Positions 16,800-25,585 of a DNA stretch of 64,000 bases are shown here, one piece after another. The notes beneath the pieces are model-generated. The model had not been told where the DNA came from, ran no database searches, and saw only the letters and a program-made list of their open reading frames with translations. The stretch lies in contig NZ_BMUZ01000003.1 of NCBI RefSeq assembly GCF_014650455.1, positions 620,001-684,000 of the forward strand, read 5' to 3'. The position numbers were made by a program, and so were the translations under genes. Each line of letters begins with the position of its first letter. Position 1 is the first letter of the stretch. The DNA comes from Streptomyces xanthochromogenes. GTDB taxonomy: Bacteria > Actinomycetota > Actinomycetes > Streptomycetales > Streptomycetaceae.

Positions 16800-16822
16800 C
16801 GGTCCGGGCCCGCCCCGGACCG
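16800..16822. terminator. Hairpin between convergent PL7 and dps genes
   Basis: CGGTCCGGG and CCCGGACCG form a perfect 9-bp stem with a five-base loop, midway between the stop codons at 16744 and 16851. It is well placed as a bidirectional terminator. Confidence 0.55.
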
Positions 16823-16850
16823 CGCGGCCCGTCGGCCGGCTGTTCCCCGG

Positions 16851-17336
16851 CTAGCTGTTCTCCGCCTGGAACATCCAGGCGTGCTTCTCCAGCTCGCCCG
16901 TCACGGTGATGAGCAGGTCCTGGCTGACCGGATCCGGCTCCGCCGTTTCGGTGATCCGCTCGCGCATCCGCTCGATGATCCTGCCGAGCGCGGTGACCAG
17001 CACCTGAACGGCTTCCGTGTCCTTGATCCAGCCGTCCGGCACCGTGCCGATCGCGCTGGCCCCGGCGAGCGTGGCGGCCCGCCCGTCCGGGTTCACGCCG
17101 AGCGCCGAGGCGCGTTCGGCCACGGTGTCCGAGTGCTGGCGGGCCGTGGCCACCACGTCGTCGAGCTGGAGGTGGACGGAACGGAAACGCGGGCCGATCA
17201 CGTTCCAGTGCACCTGCTTGGCCACGAGCGACAGATCCACGAGGTCGACGAGCGCCCCCTTGAGGGCCGGTCCGACCACCTTCAGATCCGCGTCGGACAA
17301 GGAACCCCTCACGCCAGACCCCTTCACATCAGACAC
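16851..17336 (-). CDS. dps: Dps-family ferritin-like DNA-protection protein
   Basis: A 161-residue protein with ATG at 17336. The ferroxidase segment VDLVDLSLVAKQVHWNVIGPRFRSVHLQLDDVV (residues about 29-61) has the His, Asp and Asp/Glu ligands of Dps, which assemble as dodecamers, oxidise Fe(II) with peroxide and bind DNA. The later helix ERMRERITETAEPDPVSQDLLITVTGELEKHAWMFQAE is also family-typical. The short N-terminus has one Lys, so DNA binding may be weak. It lies near GlsB, CsbD and Asp23-type stress genes. Confidence 0.92.
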   Translation of the reverse strand: MSDVKGSGVRGSLSDADLKVVGPALKGALVDLVDLSLVAKQVHWNVIGPRFRSVHLQLDDVVATARQHSDTVAERASALGVNPDGRAATLAGASAIGTVPDGWIKDTEAVQVLVTALGRIIERMRERITETAEPDPVSQDLLITVTGELEKHAWMFQAENS

Positions 17337-17630
17337 CGCTTCTCCCTCCGGCGATCCCCGTCGACCGACGGCCGTCGATCTCGGTAGACCGCGTTCCTCG
17401 CGCAGCGCAGATCAAACCCGGACGGACCAGGCGCCCCGGACACCCGGTTTCCGGCGGCCCGGACGCCCGGGATCCGGAGTCCCGCGCACCTCCAATGGCC
17501 GATGCGCATGGCATAGCGATTCCCGGCCTGGGCACTCTTCCTTGCGAGGCCCTCGGCCACTCGGAACAGCTCACCTCCAGCACCGCGCCCGTCCGGGTGC
17601 GGTCACATCGACGTTGGGACGGACCACACC

Positions 17631-17900
17631 ATGAGCATCATTGCCTGGATCCTGATCGGTCTGATCGCGGGCGCCATCGCCAAGGCACTCATGCCCGGCA
17701 GGGACCCGGGCGGCTGCCTCATCACCATGCTCATCGGCATCGTCGGCGGCCTCCTCGGCGGTTGGCTCGGGAAGGTCATCTTCCACGTCCACTCCATCAA
17801 CGGCTTCTTCCACCTCTCCACCTGGATCGCCGCCATCGTCGGTTCGGTCATCGTGCTGATCCTCTACCGCCTCATCATCGGCAACCGCAGCCGCAACTGA
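17631..17900 (+). CDS. GlsB/YeaQ/YmgE-family stress membrane protein
   Basis: An 89-residue protein with ATG at 17631. Three hydrophobic segments (IIAWILIGLIAGAIAKAL, CLITMLIGIVGGLLGGWLG, TWIAAIVGSVIVLILYRLI) and the family motif PGRDPGG after the first define the transglycosylase-associated/GlsB group of small stress-induced inner-membrane proteins. The molecular role is not known in the family. The gene is monocistronic between Dps and the SMP-30-like gene, and a short hairpin follows it. Confidence 0.92.
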   Translation: MSIIAWILIGLIAGAIAKALMPGRDPGGCLITMLIGIVGGLLGGWLGKVIFHVHSINGFFHLSTWIAAIVGSVIVLILYRLIIGNRSRN

Positions 17901-17930
17901 GCGCCCGCGGACAGCAGTGACGACGCACAC

Positions 17931-17947
17931 ACCGGTCGAGGACCGGT
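17931..17947 (+). terminator. Hairpin after glsB-like gene
   Basis: ACCGGTC and GACCGGT pair around GAG and are followed by AAATC. It lies 30 bases after the stop codon. Confidence 0.45.
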
Positions 17948-18055
17948 AAATCGGCCGAACTCCCCGCCCCCTGCCTCCTGTTGACGCACAATCTACGAGC
18001 CGGAAGATCCCGGAGTCGCAGTGTTGCCCAACAGCCCAGGCAGGGAAGGGAATTG

Positions 18056-19024
18056 ATGAGGCCGACGACCACACCCCGCACCGCGATACGAGGCTCTCGC
18101 CGCAGCGTCCTGCTCACGACCGCACTGGCCGCCGCCGCGGCCCTGCTCACCCCCGCCACCGCCCACGCGGCCCCCGCGTGCGAGACCTCCCCGACGGCAT
18201 CGCCGGTGCAGGTGGCACACGTGCCCGACTGGGCCGAGTCGATCGCCGTCGACGAGCGGGGCAGAATGTTCGTGACCGCGTACTTCAGCGGCCGGGTCTA
18301 CCGCATCGACGCCCCCGGCACCGACCCCGTCCCGCTCACCGGGAACATCGGCGCCAACGGGGGCATCGTCGTCCGTCCGGACGGTCAACTGCTCGTCGGC
18401 ACGGGCAACGACCTCGGCCACTCGCTCACCGGTGACGTCCTCCCGGTGTCGAAGCTCCTCCTGGTGGACCCCGACTCCGGCACGGTCAGCACGTATGCCT
18501 CGGGGCTCGGCGGCATCGACGGCGTCGCTCTCGCCCCCGACGGCACCGTGTACACCACCACCGTGGGCGGCCGGAACATCGGCCGGGTCACACCCGACGG
18601 CCGGGTGGACCCCGCGTGGGCCCACGTGCTGATGCCCAACGGCATAGCCGTCTCGCCCGACGGCACCCAGGTCTACGTCGTGCAGACCACCGTCGCCCCG
18701 GCCCTGTACAGCATCCCCGCCGACGACCCGGCGCATCCCCGACGCTGGATCACCACCGGCCCGGCCGACATCCTCGGCCTTCCCGACGGCCTCACCCTGG
18801 ACAGCCGGGGACGTCCCCTGATCGCCACGCACGCGGCGGGCCAGATCTGGCGTGCCGAGGGCGGATCGCTGTGTGCCGTGCAGTCCGGGATGTACCTCTC
18901 CACCCAGATCACCTATGGACACGGCGACCACGGCTTCTCCGCGGGCAAGCTCTACCGGTCCGGCGTGGACGGAAGGATCTACGAGATCCCGGCCGGAGCA
19001 GATCCCGCCGGACGCCGGCCGTAG
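18056..19024 (+). CDS. Secreted SMP-30/gluconolactonase-like beta-propeller protein
   Basis: A 322-residue protein. ATG at 18056 follows GGGAAGGGAATTG and is preferred to the upstream ATG at 17981, which has no site. Signal peptide about 1-37 (RRSVLLTTALAAAAALLTPATAHA). The rest is a six-bladed propeller of the SMP-30 type with repeated GIVVRPDGQLLVG, GVALAPDGTVYTT, GIAVSPDGTQVYVV and GLTLDSRGRPLIA strands. The metal-binding Glu/Asn/Asp positions look plausible (ESIAVDERGRMFV at the first strand). It could be a lactonase or a non-enzymatic propeller; the substrate cannot be read. The SnoaL-like gene follows after 90 bases. Confidence 0.82.
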   Translation: MRPTTTPRTAIRGSRRSVLLTTALAAAAALLTPATAHAAPACETSPTASPVQVAHVPDWAESIAVDERGRMFVTAYFSGRVYRIDAPGTDPVPLTGNIGANGGIVVRPDGQLLVGTGNDLGHSLTGDVLPVSKLLLVDPDSGTVSTYASGLGGIDGVALAPDGTVYTTTVGGRNIGRVTPDGRVDPAWAHVLMPNGIAVSPDGTQVYVVQTTVAPALYSIPADDPAHPRRWITTGPADILGLPDGLTLDSRGRPLIATHAAGQIWRAEGGSLCAVQSGMYLSTQITYGHGDHGFSAGKLYRSGVDGRIYEIPAGADPAGRRP

Positions 19025-19114
19025 CCCGCGTTGGACAATCACCCGCAGGCCGTGCGCGGACAGCCCGTGTCCGGTCCATCCGAGCGAGGCGGCCCATCCG
19101 TGGAAGGCGTACCC

Positions 19115-19564
19115 GTGACCGACGTTTCCGACGTGCCTGACGTGCCCGACGTGCCAGACGTGCCCGATGTCAAAGCCGAGATCGATCAGTTGATGCGTGC
19201 CTTCCTCGGGGCGTTCACCAATACCGACGGCGCTCGGCCTGACCTCGCCGCCGTCCGCGAGGTGTTCGTCCCGCAAGGGATGATCATCAACAACTCCGGT
19301 CCCCGGCCCGTCGTCCACGACCTCGACGCGTTCATCGCACCCCGGCAGGAGATGCTCACCGACGGCACCCTGACGGACTTCTCCGAATGGGAGGTCCACG
19401 AGCGGACCGAGGTCTACGGCTCGGTCGCGCACCGCTTCAGCGAGTACGCCAAGTCCGGCTTCCGCGACGGGAAGTGGTTCGAGGGCACCGGGCGCAAGAC
19501 CACCCAGTTCGTGCGTACGCCTGCCGGCTGGCGGATGAGCTCGATGGCCTGGGACGACGCGTAG
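19115..19564 (+). CDS. SnoaL/DUF4440-like protein with DVP repeat at N-terminus
   Basis: A 149-residue protein. GTG at 19115 has GGAAGG seven bases upstream; a longer frame from 19031 lacks a site. After VTDVS the protein has four DVP tripeptides in a row, encoded by a 9-bp repeat. Residues about 20-148 (VKAEIDQLMRAFLGAFTNTDG, DLDAFIAPRQEMLTDGTLTDFSEWEVHERTEVYGSVAHRFSEY, RKTTQFVRTPAGWRMSSMAWDD) match the NTF2-like cone fold. Function is unknown. Members often bind small ligands or act on polyketide-like substrates. Confidence 0.8.
   Translation: MTDVSDVPDVPDVPDVPDVKAEIDQLMRAFLGAFTNTDGARPDLAAVREVFVPQGMIINNSGPRPVVHDLDAFIAPRQEMLTDGTLTDFSEWEVHERTEVYGSVAHRFSEYAKSGFRDGKWFEGTGRKTTQFVRTPAGWRMSSMAWDDA
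19121..19171 (+). repeat. Coding 9-bp repeat GACGTGCCN (Asp-Val-Pro)
   Basis: Four GACGTGCCN units (19130-19165) are flanked by related GACGTTTCC and GATGTCAAA. The wobble base varies (T, C, A, C), so the repeat is being kept at the protein level or is old. Confidence 0.7.
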
Positions 19565-19586
19565 CCCGTTACCGGCTCGGTGCGGA

Positions 19587-20879
19587 TCAGACGCGCGAGT
19601 CCTCGACGGCCGGAACGGTGTGGGCTGCGCCGACGCGTGCGTGGCCCGGGCCGGACGCGTGGGAGCCGCCGCAGAAGGCGGGGTCGAGGACGTCCATCAG
19701 CCCCTGTGTGACGGCACCGTTGTTGGACGCGTTGGCGAAGACGACGACCGTACGGTGGCCGTTCGGTGTGGCGAAGGCCTGCGACTGGTAGCCCTGGACG
19801 ATTCCGCCGTGACCGAACACCGTGCCGCAGCCGAGGGTGATCCGCCGCAGGCCGAGCCCGTATCCGATCCCCGTCACACCCGTGGGCAGCGCCCGTGTCA
19901 TCTGGCGCAAGGAGTCGTCCGAGACGAGTCCGCCGGCGCTCCCGGCGAGCAGCGCCGTCAGGAAGCGGTCCATGTCACCGGCGGAGGACACGACGGCTCC
20001 CGCGCTCCAGATCCAGGACGCCGTCTGCTCGGTCGAGTCGAGGAGCGGCCTGCGGGGATCGTCGTTGGTCAGGTAGCCGGTGATGTGGCGGCCCGCGATC
20101 CGCTTGGCCGGCACGGTGAACGACGTCCGGCGCAGTCCCAGCGGCCCGGTGATCCCCTCGCGCAGAAGCTCGGCGTACGGGCGGCCGGTGACGTGTTCGG
20201 CCGCCAGGGCCAGCAGCACGAAGCCGGTGTTCGAGTACGCGTAGGCGCTTCCCGGCGTGTACTGCAGCCCGTGCCGCACCGAGCGGGCCACCAGGTCGCG
20301 GGGCGCGTAGACGGTGTTGCGGATGCGTGCTTCGAAGGCCGCCGTCGTTTCCTCGCCGCTCTGCTCCAGGAGGTCGTTGACGTGGTCGTACATCCCCGCA
20401 CGGTGTGCCAGGAGCTGACGCGCGGTGACCGGCCAGCCGGCCGGGAGGGTGCCGGCCGGGAGATAGCCGCGCAGAGGCCGGTCGAGGTCGAGCAGGCCCC
20501 GCTCGGCGAGGCGCAGCACGATGACCGCGGTGAACATCTTGGTGTTGCTGCCGACCCTGAACCGCGCGTCCGTCCTCATCCGGGTGCCGTCCAGATCGGA
20601 CTGGCCGACGGCGAGCGACCGGTCGAGACCGGGGTGGTCGTGGTCGCGGATCACGGCGAACGCACCCGGCGCTCCCGCGGCCGTGACACGCAGCAGAGCG
20701 GCGCGCAGGCCGCCCTCGTCGGGCCGGGGCCGCGCCTGCGCGCCGGTGGCGCCCAGCGCACTCCCGGCCACCAGCGCCGCGGCGGTGACGAGCGTGGTCA
20801 GCGAACGGGCGAGCCTCGTCCGCGGCACTGCTGCGATCCTCGTGCCTGCTGCGGTCCTCGTCACTGGCGCGGTCCTCAC
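19587..20879 (-). CDS. Secreted serine hydrolase (class C beta-lactamase/D-Ala-D-Ala carboxypeptidase family)
   Basis: A 430-residue protein. GTG at 20877-20879 behind GAGGGA is chosen; the open frame runs on to 21197 but that part overlaps the start region of the divergent SDR gene. Signal peptide follows an Arg-rich start (RLARSLTTLVTAAALVAGSALGATGAQA, about residues 22-49). Catalytic SNTK at 111-114, the second motif YSN in YAYSNTGF and the HGG motif in FGHGGIVQGY are all present. Members are penicillin-binding-like peptidases or esterases. Whether it acts on peptidoglycan, a beta-lactam or another amide is not shown. Confidence 0.88.
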   Translation of the reverse strand: MRTAPVTRTAAGTRIAAVPRTRLARSLTTLVTAAALVAGSALGATGAQARPRPDEGGLRAALLRVTAAGAPGAFAVIRDHDHPGLDRSLAVGQSDLDGTRMRTDARFRVGSNTKMFTAVIVLRLAERGLLDLDRPLRGYLPAGTLPAGWPVTARQLLAHRAGMYDHVNDLLEQSGEETTAAFEARIRNTVYAPRDLVARSVRHGLQYTPGSAYAYSNTGFVLLALAAEHVTGRPYAELLREGITGPLGLRRTSFTVPAKRIAGRHITGYLTNDDPRRPLLDSTEQTASWIWSAGAVVSSAGDMDRFLTALLAGSAGGLVSDDSLRQMTRALPTGVTGIGYGLGLRRITLGCGTVFGHGGIVQGYQSQAFATPNGHRTVVVFANASNNGAVTQGLMDVLDPAFCGGSHASGPGHARVGAAHTVPAVEDSRV

Positions 20880-21099
20880 TGTCCCTCGATGCAGGCCCCC
20901 ACCCGAGCGGCGCGATCGTACACAGGTGCCGGGATGCCGCCCGGGCAACGGCGGCCGCCCGGCGTTTCGCAGGTGGGGGCACGACTCCCGTAGGTGGCTT
21001 GTCGGTGAGTTGTCGGTCCCGCCTGGGAGGTTCGGGGTGTCACCGCGGCTCGGTGGGCCGGTCCCCCCGCAAGCCGCGCACCGTACGCGAGGAGCACCC

Positions 21100-22056
21100 A
21101 TGAAACCCACCGCACCCCGGCACGAACCGTGGGACGTCCACCGGCTGCCGCCCGCCGAGGGCACCAGCGTTCTGGTCACCGGCGGCAACGCGGGCATCGG
21201 TTACTTCGTCGCCGAGCAACTAGCGGGAACCGGCGCCACGGTGATTCTCGGCAGCCGCGACCCGGTGAAGGCCGAGACGGCCGCCGGATCGATCCGCGCC
21301 AGGGTCCCGGGGGCGTCGGTGCGACATGTGCGGCTCGACCTCGCCGACCTGTCCTCCCTGGAACACTCGGTGCGAGCGCTGGACCTGAGCCGCCTCGATG
21401 CGGTCGTCCACAACGCGGGGGTGGCGCTGGACGACCCGCCCCGGCTCACCACCAAGGACGGCCACGAGTTGATGTTCGGCACCAACCACCTCGGGCACCT
21501 CGCACTGACCCGGTGGCTCGCCCCGCTGCTCATGGCGGCCCCCGCCGCCCGCGTCGTGACCGTGGGCAGCTTCGCGGCGAAGACCGAGCGGCTCGACCTG
21601 GCCGACCTCCAGTCCCGCGAGGACTACCGTCCGAAGCGGGCCTACGGCCGGTCGAAGCTGGCCCAGATGTGTGTCGGACTCGAACTCGCCCGGCGTCTGG
21701 GGGCGTTGGGCAGCTCGGTGGCCAGCGTGGTGGTGCACCCCGGCGGCGCGCTCGACTCACTCACCCCCGCGCGACCGCCCGTACACGAGCGGACCCCGGC
21801 CGAGCGGTTGCGGGGCGGGCCCGCGGCTCTCGTGCTCCAGGGCAAGCACGCAGGTGCGTGGCCGGCGGTACGGGCCGTGCTCGATCCCCGGGTCGGCAGT
21901 GGCGAGTTGTGGGGGCCGCGGGTCTTCGGCCTGCGCGGCCGGCCGCACCGCGAGTCCGTCTGGAGTCACCTGTCCGACACAGCGACGGCAGCCCAACTCT
22001 GGTACAGGAGCTGCGAGTTGATCGACATCGATCCGGATTTCTGGCGTACCGCATGA
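21100..22056 (+). CDS. Short-chain dehydrogenase/reductase
   Basis: A 318-residue protein with ATG at 21100 after GAGGAG. N-terminal Rossmann motif SVLVTGGNAGIGYFVAEQL (TGxxxGIG) at about 22-40, NNAG-like VVHNAGVAL at about 105-113, catalytic Tyr and Lys in YGRSKLAQ (YxxxK), and a Ser in VTVGSFAAK. The basic residue after the first strand suggests NADP(H). The C-terminus resembles the retinol-dehydrogenase/oxidoreductase subgroup. It is divergent from the serine hydrolase with 220 bases between. A perfect palindrome overlaps its stop codon. Confidence 0.9.
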   Translation: MKPTAPRHEPWDVHRLPPAEGTSVLVTGGNAGIGYFVAEQLAGTGATVILGSRDPVKAETAAGSIRARVPGASVRHVRLDLADLSSLEHSVRALDLSRLDAVVHNAGVALDDPPRLTTKDGHELMFGTNHLGHLALTRWLAPLLMAAPAARVVTVGSFAAKTERLDLADLQSREDYRPKRAYGRSKLAQMCVGLELARRLGALGSSVASVVVHPGGALDSLTPARPPVHERTPAERLRGGPAALVLQGKHAGAWPAVRAVLDPRVGSGELWGPRVFGLRGRPHRESVWSHLSDTATAAQLWYRSCELIDIDPDFWRTA

Positions 22057-22067
22057 GCATGCTCATG
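22052..22067. promoter_or_regulatory. Perfect 16-bp palindrome at the SDR stop codon
   Basis: CATGAGCATGCTCATG includes the TGA stop of the SDR gene and lies 56 bases upstream of a 54-codon ORF with a good ribosome binding site. It may be an operator for that ORF or a short terminator stem. Confidence 0.4.
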
Positions 22068-22122
22068 AGAATCGCGGGCAAGAGCACCTCACAGACGTTG
22101 GTTCGAAGGGGAGGCTGCTGCC

Positions 22123-22287
22123 ATGTCGGTACTCGGGCGTTTTCCCGCAGGCGGTCCGCGCGGCTCATGGCCGGCCGAGGAGCTCGCGGCTCAGTTGAGG
22201 CGCCGTGGCCGCGCGGCCACGGTGGTCATGGACCTCGACAGCGACATGTTCCTCGTGGTCGAGCAGCGCCACGAGGAAGCCGCCTGA
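22123..22287 (+). CDS. Small hypothetical protein, 54 residues
   Basis: ATG at 22123 has GAAGGGGAGG eight bases upstream. The peptide MSVLGRFPAGGPRGSWP, then AEELAAQLRRRGRAATVVMDLDSDMFLVVEQRHEEAA, has no signal peptide or membrane segment and ends with a short beta-like strand and an acidic tail. G/C-rich wobble positions support coding. Family unknown to me. It may be co-transcribed with the SDR gene or have its own promoter near the palindrome. Confidence 0.6.
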   Translation: MSVLGRFPAGGPRGSWPAEELAAQLRRRGRAATVVMDLDSDMFLVVEQRHEEAA

Positions 22288-22407
22288 CCGTACCCCCGGG
22301 TCATCGTCCAGGGGGTTCGGCGAGGAGATCTCCGGCGGTACAACTCGCCTTCGCCGTACGGCACTTGAGGCGTTCCGCCGGAGCGGCAGGTGACGTACCG
22401 CGCCCCC

Positions 22408-24792
22408 TCAGCCGGCGACGTACTTCGCGAGGTGTTCGCCCGTCAGGGTGGCTCGGGAGGCGATCAGGTCCGAGGGGGTGCCCTCGAAGACGATGCGGCC
22501 GCCGTCGTGGCCGGCCCCGGGGCCCAGGTCGATGATCCAGTCCGCGTGGGCCATCACCGCTTGGTGATGCTCCACGACGATGACCGACTTGCCGGAGTCC
22601 ACGAGCCGGTCGAGCAGGCCGAGGAGCTGCTCGACGTCGGCGAGGTGCAGGCCGGCGGTCGGCTCGTCGAGGACGTACACGCCGCCCTTCTCCCCCATGT
22701 GCGTGGCGAGCTTCAGCCGCTGGCGCTCGCCGCCGGACAGCGTGGTGAGGGGCTGGCCGAGGCTGAGGTAGCCGAGGCCCACGTCGTCGAGGCGGGTGAG
22801 GATGCGGTGGGCGGCGGGTGTCGCCGCCTCGCCCGAGCCGAAGAACTCCACCGCGTCGGTCACCGACATCGCGAGCACCTCGCTGATGTCACGGCCCCCG
22901 AAGTGGTAGTCGAGTACGGAGGCCTCGAACCGCTTTCCGTCGCATTCCTCACAGGTGGTGGCGACCCCCGCCATCATCGCGAGGTCGGTGTAGACGACGC
23001 CCGCGCCGTTGCAGGTGGGACAGGCGCCCTCCGAATTGGCGCTGAACAGGGCGGGCTTGACGTCGTTGGCCTTGGCGAACGCCTTGCGGATCGGTTCGAG
23101 CAGGCCCGTGTAGGTGGCCGGGTTGCTGCGCCGCGAACCCCGGATGGCACCCTGGTCGACCGATACGACGCCTTCGCCCGCCGGGATCGAACCGTGCACG
23201 AGCGAGCTCTTGCCGGAGCCGGCGACACCGGTGACCACGGTGAGGACCCCGAGCGGGATGTCGACGTCGACGTTGCGCAGGTTGTGTGCCTTCGCGCCGC
23301 GGATCTTCAGCGTGCCGGTGGGCTTGCGCACCTCGTCCTTGACCCCGGCCCGGTCGTCGAGGTGGCGGCCGGTGATGGTGTCGCCGGCCCGCAACTCCTC
23401 GACGGTGCCCTCGAAACAGATCGTGCCGCCGCCCGCTCCCGCGCCCGGGCCGAGGTCCACGACGTGATCGGCGACGACGATCGTCTCCGGCTTGTGCTCG
23501 ACGACGAGCACGGTGTTGCCCTTGTCGCGCAGCCTCAGGAGCAGGTCGTTCATGCGCTGGATGTCGTGCGGGTGCAGCCCGATAGTGGGTTCGTCGAAGA
23601 CGTAGGTGACATCGGTGAGTGAGGAACCGAGGTGGCGGATCATCTTGACGCGCTGGGCCTCACCGCCCGACAGCGTGCCCGAAGGACGGTCGAGCGAGAG
23701 GTAGCCCAGGCCGATCTCCACGAACGAGTCGAGGGTTTCCAGGAGCGTCGCCAGGAGCGGCGCCACCGACGGCTCCTTCAGGGCGCGGACCCAATCGGCC
23801 AGGTCCCTGATCTCCATGGCGCACAGGTCGGCGATGTTCTTCCGCTTGATCTTCGAGGAGCGCGCACCCTCACTGAGCCGGGTGCCGTCGCAGTCGGGGC
23901 AGGTGGTGAAGGTGACCGCGCGCTCCACGAAGGCCCGGATGTGCGGCTGCATCGAGTCGGTGTCCTTGGAGAGCATCGACTTCTGGACGCGCGGGATCAG
24001 CCCCTCGTACGTCATGTTGATGCCCGCGATCTTCATGCGGGTCGGCTCGCGGTGGAGCAGGTCCTGGAGTTCCTTCTTGGTGAACTTGCGGATCGGCTTG
24101 TCCGGGTCGAAGAAGCCCGACTCGATGTAGAGGCGGGAGTTCCAGCCGCCGCCGGTGTAGCCGGGGATGGTGAAGGCGCCCTCGTTGAGGGACTTGCTGT
24201 CGTCGTAGAGCTGCGTCAGGTCGATGTCGGTGACCGAGCCCCGGCCCTCGCAGCGCGGACACATCCCGCCGGTGATGCTGAAGCTGCGCCGCTCCTTGAC
24301 CTCCTGCCCGGCGCGCCGCACGGTGACCACGCCGGCCCCGCTGATGGAGGCAACGTTGAAGGAGAACGCCTTGGGCGAGCCGATGTGCGGCTTGCCGAGC
24401 CTGCTGAACAGGATGCGCAGCATGGCGTTGACGTCGGTGGCGGTGCCGACGGTGGAGCGCGGGTCGCCGCCCATCCGCTGCTGGTCCACGGTGATCGCGG
24501 TGGTGAGTCCGTCGAGGACGTCGACTTCCGGGCGCCCGAGGACCGGCATGAAGCCCTGCACGAAGGCGCTGTACGTCTCGTTGATCAGGCGCTGCGACTC
24601 CGCGGCGATCGTGTTGAACACCAGCGAGCTCTTGCCCGAGCCGGAGACACCCGTGAACACCGTGAGGCGGCGCTTGGGGATCTCGATGCTGACGTCCTTC
24701 AGGTTGTTCACACGTGCCCCGTGCACACGGATCATGTCGTGGCTGTCGGCAGCGTGCGGCGCGGGCGGCTGCGTGTCCGTCCTCTTGGCCAT
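22408..24792 (-). CDS. UvrA-like ABC ATPase (DrrC type)
   Basis: A 794-residue protein, shorter than housekeeping UvrA (about 950) and the usual size of the UvrA2/DrrC group. The tandem ABC modules have Walker A GVSGSGKSS (about 50) and GVAGSGKSS (about 520), signatures LSGGEAQRV and LSGGERQRL, and Walker B FDEPTIGLHPHD and LDEPTAGLHLAD. Zinc-finger Cys pairs occur in MCPRCEGRG, TCPDCDG, ACPTCNGAG and CEECDG. The UvrB-binding domain is reduced. Relatives protect antibiotic producers from DNA-intercalating drugs (DrrC, daunorubicin) or assist repair. No biosynthetic cluster adjoins it, so a broad genotoxic-stress role is as likely. Confidence 0.9.
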   Translation of the reverse strand: MAKRTDTQPPAPHAADSHDMIRVHGARVNNLKDVSIEIPKRRLTVFTGVSGSGKSSLVFNTIAAESQRLINETYSAFVQGFMPVLGRPEVDVLDGLTTAITVDQQRMGGDPRSTVGTATDVNAMLRILFSRLGKPHIGSPKAFSFNVASISGAGVVTVRRAGQEVKERRSFSITGGMCPRCEGRGSVTDIDLTQLYDDSKSLNEGAFTIPGYTGGGWNSRLYIESGFFDPDKPIRKFTKKELQDLLHREPTRMKIAGINMTYEGLIPRVQKSMLSKDTDSMQPHIRAFVERAVTFTTCPDCDGTRLSEGARSSKIKRKNIADLCAMEIRDLADWVRALKEPSVAPLLATLLETLDSFVEIGLGYLSLDRPSGTLSGGEAQRVKMIRHLGSSLTDVTYVFDEPTIGLHPHDIQRMNDLLLRLRDKGNTVLVVEHKPETIVVADHVVDLGPGAGAGGGTICFEGTVEELRAGDTITGRHLDDRAGVKDEVRKPTGTLKIRGAKAHNLRNVDVDIPLGVLTVVTGVAGSGKSSLVHGSIPAGEGVVSVDQGAIRGSRRSNPATYTGLLEPIRKAFAKANDVKPALFSANSEGACPTCNGAGVVYTDLAMMAGVATTCEECDGKRFEASVLDYHFGGRDISEVLAMSVTDAVEFFGSGEAATPAAHRILTRLDDVGLGYLSLGQPLTTLSGGERQRLKLATHMGEKGGVYVLDEPTAGLHLADVEQLLGLLDRLVDSGKSVIVVEHHQAVMAHADWIIDLGPGAGHDGGRIVFEGTPSDLIASRATLTGEHLAKYVAG

Positions 24793-24989
24793 GCTGATCG
24801 CGTTCTCCGTCCCCTGGCGGGCCCGCCTCGGGGCCTGCCGCTGTCACCTGATGAGACCTGCCCGCCTGCGAGCAGTACGTACGGTTCTACTTCGTCGGCG
24901 CTGCCGCGGCAATGCTCCGCCGCCCGGTGTCAGGCGCGGGGCCGGCCTGGGCGTGACGGGGCCCGCCCGGCCGGCGCGATGTGCCCCGG

Positions 24990-25346
24990 TCAGCCCTGGA
25001 TCAGCCCGAGGACGTTGCCGTCGGGGTCGGTGAACGTGGCTACGAGACGGCCGCCGCCCACATCGTTCGCGGGGTCCTTGACCTTGGCACCCGCGGCGGT
25101 CACCTCGGCGAGCTTCGCCTCGATGTCCGGCACGTGCCAGTACGCCACCGGCGAGGTCATGCCCTGGCCCGCGCCGCCGGGCACCAGGCCGATCTGCTGG
25201 CCCTCGGCCTCGTAGCCGACGTAGTAGGGCTCATCGCTCGTCGGCGAGACGCCGAGCAGCGCGGTGTAGACCGCCTTGGCCGCCGCGAGGTCGGTCACGG
25301 GGTGCAGCACGGTCTTGATTCCCTGGGTGGTGGAGCCGTTGGTCAT
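24990..25346 (-). CDS. VOC (glyoxalase/bleomycin-resistance) family protein
   Basis: A 118-residue single VOC module. ATG at 25346 is preferred, with AGGAG five bases upstream, over the GTG at 25352. VLHPVTDLAAAKAVYTALLGVSP, YYVGYEAEGQQIGLVPG, VAYWHVPDIEAKLAEVTAAGAKV and LVATFTDPDGNVLGLIQ follow the beta-alpha-beta-beta-beta pattern, with metal-ligand positions at H (HPV) and E-like sites partly replaced. Actinobacterial members of this type are mostly uncharacterised enzymes or drug-binding proteins. It appears monocistronic. Confidence 0.9.
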   Translation of the reverse strand: MTNGSTTQGIKTVLHPVTDLAAAKAVYTALLGVSPTSDEPYYVGYEAEGQQIGLVPGGAGQGMTSPVAYWHVPDIEAKLAEVTAAGAKVKDPANDVGGGRLVATFTDPDGNVLGLIQG

Positions 25347-25541
25347 GGTCACTCCTGGAGTCTTGGGCGGGGGTCGTCCGTTGGTGCCCGGTGCCGGGCG
25401 GGGCCCGGGCGACCGAGGTGCTGATCACGCTAGCTCCGGCCCGCGGCCCGCGCTTCTCCATTCCTGACCGGTTGACTCGGCCTGCTCCGCACGGGGTCGG
25501 GCGACGTGTGGTGGCCGAGCCGCGCGGCCCGGGCGCACGGC

Positions 25542-25573
25542 GATGCCCCCGGCCGAGAACGGCCGGGGGCATC
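25542..25573 (-). terminator. Strong hairpin after csbD-like gene
   Basis: GATGCCCCCGGCCG and CGGCCGGGGGCATC form a perfect 14-bp stem with AGAA as loop, 12 bases after the csbD-like stop codon on the leftward strand. Confidence 0.8.
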
Positions 25574-25585
25574 GGGTGCAACGGC

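Noticed and set aside
19031..19114. Longer SnoaL-like protein starting at TTG 19031
   Set aside because: There is no ribosome site. The GTG at 19115 has GGAAGG at the right distance.
20880..21197. N-terminal extension of the serine hydrolase up to 21197
   Set aside because: It would overlap the divergent SDR gene start, shows no coding bias and would place the signal peptide internally.
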